A stretch of 64,000 nucleotides of DNA from positions 248,001 to 312,000 of the forward strand of contig JAPPFP010000026.1 of NCBI GenBank assembly GCA_028877275.1, written 5' to 3'. Source of the stretch: Acidobacteriota bacterium. Its GTDB lineage: Bacteria > Acidobacteriota > Thermoanaerobaculia > Multivoradales > Multivoraceae. The notes under the pieces were generated by a model. The model ran no database searches and was not told the origin of the DNA. It was given only the letters and a program-made list of their open reading frames with translations. Of this stretch, positions 60,967 to 64,000 are shown one piece after another. Position numbers and translations under genes: made by a program. The first letter of the stretch is position 1, and each line of letters begins with the position of its first letter.

Positions 60967-62237
60967 AGTGCGAATCGACTCGCAGGTGTGTAGCCTTTGT
61001 CAGTCAGTCCTGCGACATGGCGACGGCTCCATGGGCCTTCGAACTCGGCCGCGAACTCGCGAGGGCCGTCGGCGGACGTGCCAGCCCGGAACGCAGAGAT
61101 GTCCTCACAGAAGACGGCGTCCGGCCATCTTGGGTGGTCTTCAAAGAAGCTCGCGTTCAACTCGGCATCCCCCTTCAGCAGGGGCCACCAGAAGCACTGA
61201 CTCTTCGTCCAGCATGTATGCGGGAATCTCGCTGCCTCAAGATGGGATCGATACCGCTCCTCCACGGCGACTGCGGCGCCCTGCGAAACCGCCACAACAT
61301 CGTTCCAGCGATCGAGACAGCCGGCCTGATTCCCTAGAAGAAACGGCATCCGAGTCAGTAGGTGCGGCGTATCGACAAGGACCGACTGCGGTCCTACTAC
61401 GTCGCGCCGAAACCACCTTTCAAGCTCCGCGGCCACTACCCGCACGACGACGAGACGCGCCGCTGCCGCCCGGTCACCGTCTCCCCTCAGTCGGCTGGTG
61501 ATCTCTTCCCGTTCCTTCCGAATCGGAAGTGACGTGCATGATGTCTCGAAGAACCGCGAGAAGGTAACCGCCTCAAAGAGACCTTTCGGCTCCGCATCGG
61601 GCGAAAGCGCACCGACGGCGTGGCGAGTCAGGTGCGGGACATAGTTCGATTCGAAACCCAGTGTCCTCAGGATCTGTTCGCCAAGGTGTTGATCCACGAA
61701 CCGTTCCTGGCACCGACGAGTCTCGGGCACCTCACTCAATACCGGCCAGTACCACGGAAGAAACGAATCGGTACTAGCGGCCGGAACTCCGCGCCACAGC
61801 CCCGGATTATCAAGATGTGGCAGATTCAAGGCCAAGTCGGCGGCCGTCTGATAGTCCCCGACCAAGTAGCGGAGGTCGAAGTCCGTTTGCCAGTTCTTGT
61901 TCAGCGACACTATGTAGGGGATTCGCGTGAATGCGCGGATCAAACCCGCTAGCGCTTCCGCTGTGTGGCGTGCGCCTGCTATTTCCAGCTCGGCCAAGTT
62001 GTTGTCCAGGATCACGATACCGATGTCGGGGTCATCGAACAGCGGATGGCAGCATGACGCCCCTACACGACTTTCGCGGTTCAAGAAGTCCCGGCTATGC
62101 TTGACAAGCGACGCGATGGCAGCCTCGAAGTCCGCGACGGGTGCGACGACCGGCTCATGATTGACGCCGGCTGCCGCGATGGCACGCCTCGTGTCTTCGC
62201 CGCGATTGGGCAAGTCGTCGCAAACGAGGATTTTCAC
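60963..62237 (-). CDS. Receiver-domain-like protein with large C-terminal domain
   Basis: 424 residues from the GTG at 62237, which has AGGAG 8 bases upstream and overlaps the kinase-like stop (GTGA). Residues 1-130 resemble a response-regulator receiver: acidic pair Asp7-Asp8 in KILVCDDLP, candidate phospho-acceptor Asp78 in IGIVILDNNLAEL, and Ser111 with Lys114 in YIVSLNKNW. Asp8 to Asp78 is longer than usual, so there is an insertion. The remaining 290 residues (DLRYLVGDYQTAADLALNLPHL, FWWPLLKGDAELN, HPRWPDAVFCEDISAF) match no family I know and carry no DNA-binding motif that I can see. Confidence 0.7.
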   Translation of the reverse strand: MKILVCDDLPNRGEDTRRAIAAAGVNHEPVVAPVADFEAAIASLVKHSRDFLNRESRVGASCCHPLFDDPDIGIVILDNNLAELEIAGARHTAEALAGLIRAFTRIPYIVSLNKNWQTDFDLRYLVGDYQTAADLALNLPHLDNPGLWRGVPAASTDSFLPWYWPVLSEVPETRRCQERFVDQHLGEQILRTLGFESNYVPHLTRHAVGALSPDAEPKGLFEAVTFSRFFETSCTSLPIRKEREEITSRLRGDGDRAAAARLVVVRVVAAELERWFRRDVVGPQSVLVDTPHLLTRMPFLLGNQAGCLDRWNDVVAVSQGAAVAVEERYRSHLEAARFPHTCWTKSQCFWWPLLKGDAELNASFFEDHPRWPDAVFCEDISAFRAGTSADGPREFAAEFEGPWSRRHVAGLTDKGYTPASRFAL

Positions 62238-64000
62238 TTCCCCGCTCCTTTCCAAGAAAGTTCGATGGACGTAGAGAAGCCGCGTCGCGGCTTCACAAAG
62301 GCGGCGCGCACCGACCTTCGTTCAGCGATCAACCGGACGAGGGCCAACCCAAGCCCTTGACCGCCCATGGCCACTGAGCGATTCCTGTGACTGATATAGA
62401 GTCGGCGTTCGAATGGCTCGAACAGGGTTGGAGCCTCTTCGAGCGGCACTCCGAGGCCGACGCCCGCGTCGCTCACGCGAAGCCACTCCCGGTACCGCCC
62501 CCTTCGCCCGCCGTCAAAGGCAATGGAGGCTTCCTCCGCATCAAGGCTGGCATTCCACGCGTTCGACAAGAGGTTCTGGAGGACGGCGTTCCAATCGGCG
62601 AACGAACCGACCGGGAGTCGAAGGTCGCCAGGCAACTCAAGGGCCTCGAACGAGCAGCCGGGCATGATCGGCCGCATGGCCCGTACGACGCTGTCAACGA
62701 TAGGCGCGACGCGAAGGCGCGAGGTGGCCTCTCGATCCTCCTCCGACACCAAGGGCGCAAAGAGCTCCTGAAGCGCCCGGAAGCGCATACTGGCGTCTAG
62801 GAGGCCTGTAGCGATCTCAGTGAGTTCCGGAGCTTCCAATTCCTCGGCCGCGGTAGTCAGTCTGTCCGCGAGTCGACCGACAATCGCAGCTTCGCGAGCG
62901 AGCTCGTGGTTGAGGGCGAGTGCGGTCATGCCGGCCGTTGCCAATGGAGCCAGAAGTACCGCGCGCCGGTCGACTTCTTCCTCGACCCTCTTCGACGCCT
63001 TCTCGGCAGCCACGATTTGCTTTCTGACATCCCGAAAGACGGCGCGTGGCATCTCGTCCCGATTCCGGTCCAACACCGTAACGGCCCGTCGGAAGGTCCG
63101 CGAGGGCACCTCCCCGGCACGCCTTTTCTCGGCAGCTTGGACGGCAAGCAGGCGATAGCGACTCGCGTAGAAGTCAAGCGAGAAGCGAACGAGGTCACGA
63201 AGCTGTTCGAAACCGGCGTTGTCGGCTAGGCGATCTCGACCCGGCGAAAGCTGGAGGAACGAGCCCGGCCTCGCGCCAGCGCTCTCCGCGAGCGCGCGCT
63301 CATGATTGGTGTCGATCTCCACGCTGCCGAATATCCGTCCCGGTGCCGGCAAATCCAACAGATAGCGGTCCGCGAGGTTTAGCCTCGCGGGAAGAAGTTC
63401 GGATGCGATCAACCTACGCCCCTGATCCCTTGCCACGTCAAGCCAGTCCTGGGACGAACCGTAGTACGGAATCCTGAACCCGCTGTCGTACACTGAAACG
63501 TTGCCGAACTTGTGCAAGTAGTCTCTCATCTGGCTCACGGGAACGCCACCAGGCTGCTTACCCGCAGTCTTGAAGATCAGGATCTCGAACTCGGTTCGAT
63601 CCAAAGCGGAAGCAGAGCGGATACGCGTCCCGCCATCCTCCGATGTCTTGACAGGTAACGCCAAGCTCTCTCGGAAGGATGCTCTCGCTTCCAGCCCTTC
63701 CGGATATCCTGGGTTGAATAGCACCTCGACACTGGCCTCGCCTCCGGTCCGACCGTCTTGGAGCCGCCCCGTGATCTTCGCCTTCCAGTTCTGGAGCAGG
63801 GCGTCTTGAAGTCTGTCGAAAACCTCTTTCGCGTTCTTGATTCTGGGTGCGTCGATATCGATAAAGAAATCCAAGGCAGACCGGTCAGCCGACCCGGTTG
63901 GCGGTCTCCCGAACGGTGGCCGGAGAAGCCAAATGTCCTGGCCAAGCTTCTCGATCTCGGCAGTGCCCCACTCGCTCTTCAGCTTCTTGAGCACGATCCG
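62234..64000 (-). CDS. GHKL ATPase / histidine-kinase-like protein (N-terminus probably outside window)
   Basis: 586 residues from a GTG at 63994, but the frame is open to the window edge, so the real start is probably upstream. Residues 160-270 (VSVYDSGFRIPYYGSSQDWL, IFGSVEIDTN, FLQLSPGRDRLADNAGF) look like the middle part of Hsp90-like ATPases. They imply a GHKL domain just outside the window. A coiled coil follows, then a kinase-like end: His363 in ALALNHELARE (H-box-like), N-box VLQNLLSNAWNASLDA at 471-486, G1 DAGVGLG at 509-515 and G2 GGQGLGLALV at 544-553. No membrane helix. Two ATPase units in one chain would be unusual. The stop overlaps the receiver-like start. Confidence 0.75.
   Translation of the reverse strand, partial: RIVLKKLKSEWGTAEIEKLGQDIWLLRPPFGRPPTGSADRSALDFFIDIDAPRIKNAKEVFDRLQDALLQNWKAKITGRLQDGRTGGEASVEVLFNPGYPEGLEARASFRESLALPVKTSEDGGTRIRSASALDRTEFEILIFKTAGKQPGGVPVSQMRDYLHKFGNVSVYDSGFRIPYYGSSQDWLDVARDQGRRLIASELLPARLNLADRYLLDLPAPGRIFGSVEIDTNHERALAESAGARPGSFLQLSPGRDRLADNAGFEQLRDLVRFSLDFYASRYRLLAVQAAEKRRAGEVPSRTFRRAVTVLDRNRDEMPRAVFRDVRKQIVAAEKASKRVEEEVDRRAVLLAPLATAGMTALALNHELAREAAIVGRLADRLTTAAEELEAPELTEIATGLLDASMRFRALQELFAPLVSEEDREATSRLRVAPIVDSVVRAMRPIMPGCSFEALELPGDLRLPVGSFADWNAVLQNLLSNAWNASLDAEEASIAFDGGRRGRYREWLRVSDAGVGLGVPLEEAPTLFEPFERRLYISHRNRSVAMGGQGLGLALVRLIAERRSVRAAFVKPRRGFSTSIELSWKGAGK

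Larger units (their letters stand above)
50364..64000. mobile_element. Integrated genomic island (right end not reached)
   Basis: From the integrase onward the gene content changes to mobility and defence functions: tyrosine recombinase, coupling ATPase, decayed integrase copies, nuclease, DNA methyltransferases and a kinase-like trio. Base composition is lower in much of it (33 of 60 bases G+C at 56161, against 46 of 60 at 2401). The left edge is placed in the 233 bases between the ATL gene and the integrase, which contain an unusually AT-rich stretch at 50437-50500. No tRNA or direct repeat marking attL could be recognised there, so the exact border is unknown. Confidence 0.75.

Noticed and set aside
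60929..61501. 190-codon plus-strand frame
   Set aside because: It runs antisense to the receiver-like gene, whose frame is fixed by overlaps with both neighbours.
62238..62255. ATG at 62255 as start of the receiver-like protein
   Set aside because: The AGGAG ribosome site lies inside that extension, and the GTG at 62237 is correctly spaced and overlaps the upstream stop.

Overview
The window reads as one piece of chromosome from a high-GC, diderm (Gram-negative type) bacterium. A 60-base sample at 2401 has 46 G+C. Signs of a diderm are the periplasmic-adaptor ABC exporter, an exported glutamate-carboxypeptidase-like enzyme and a predicted lipoprotein. Isoleucyl-tRNA synthetase is the long type 2 form. 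Taken together this suggests an environmental lineage such as Acidobacteriota; that placement is a low-confidence inference, because no rRNA or other phylogenetic marker was compared.

Bases 1-50363 look like stable core. In order they hold: an arginine operon argC'-J-B-D-H-R with overlapping start/stop codons; a molybdenum-cofactor oxidoreductase; a cysteine-synthesis cassette (cysM-like, JAMM peptidase, and a fused CysO-MoeB-rhodanese protein); ygfZ and a HAD phosphatase; a fused MoaD-MoaE molybdopterin synthase; an AraC-regulated ABC exporter operon; an A-type Fe-S carrier; thymidine kinase; a phosphohexomutase; ileS; rlmH; a DksA-like protein with a very long Ala/Lys-rich tail; holA; mutM; an SLC13 carrier; a nitrilase; a giant GlmS-like protein coupled to a sugar epimerase; a TPP enzyme; a class III aminotransferase; a cobalt-type nitrile hydratase cluster coupled to folD; an M28 peptidase; mvaS; a formylglycine-generating-enzyme-like lipoprotein; and an alkyltransferase-like protein.

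From about 50364 to the right edge the window looks like an integrated island, not closed inside the window. It starts with a tyrosine integrase, then an unknown winged-helix-like protein, a highly structured non-coding stretch with a 15-bp perfect inverted repeat, and a VirD4/TraD-type coupling ATPase. Two decayed copies of the integrase 3' end follow, at 55616-55885 and 57583-57620. Between and beyond them lie defence-type cargo genes: a DUF262+HNH nuclease, a cytosine-5 DNA methyltransferase, a divergent N6-adenine-type methyltransferase, and three minus-strand genes linked by ATGA/GTGA overlaps. These three encode a GHKL/histidine-kinase-like ATPase, a receiver-domain-like protein and a small unknown protein. 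Base composition drops here (33 G+C in the 60 bases from 56161).

Two themes deserve attention. First, sulfur-carrier chemistry: two ubiquitin-like carriers (CysO type and MoaD type) are each locked inside a larger polypeptide by a fusion placed directly after their functional Gly-Gly, and a JAMM peptidase is encoded next to one of them. Release of the free diglycine tail should need a protease. Second, the overlapping kinase-like/receiver-like/unknown trio beside two DNA methyltransferases in the island is the best candidate for a previously undescribed defence or signalling system. Several genes also carry a -10-like hexamer 6-10 bases before the start codon and no Shine-Dalgarno sequence, which suggests frequent leaderless translation.
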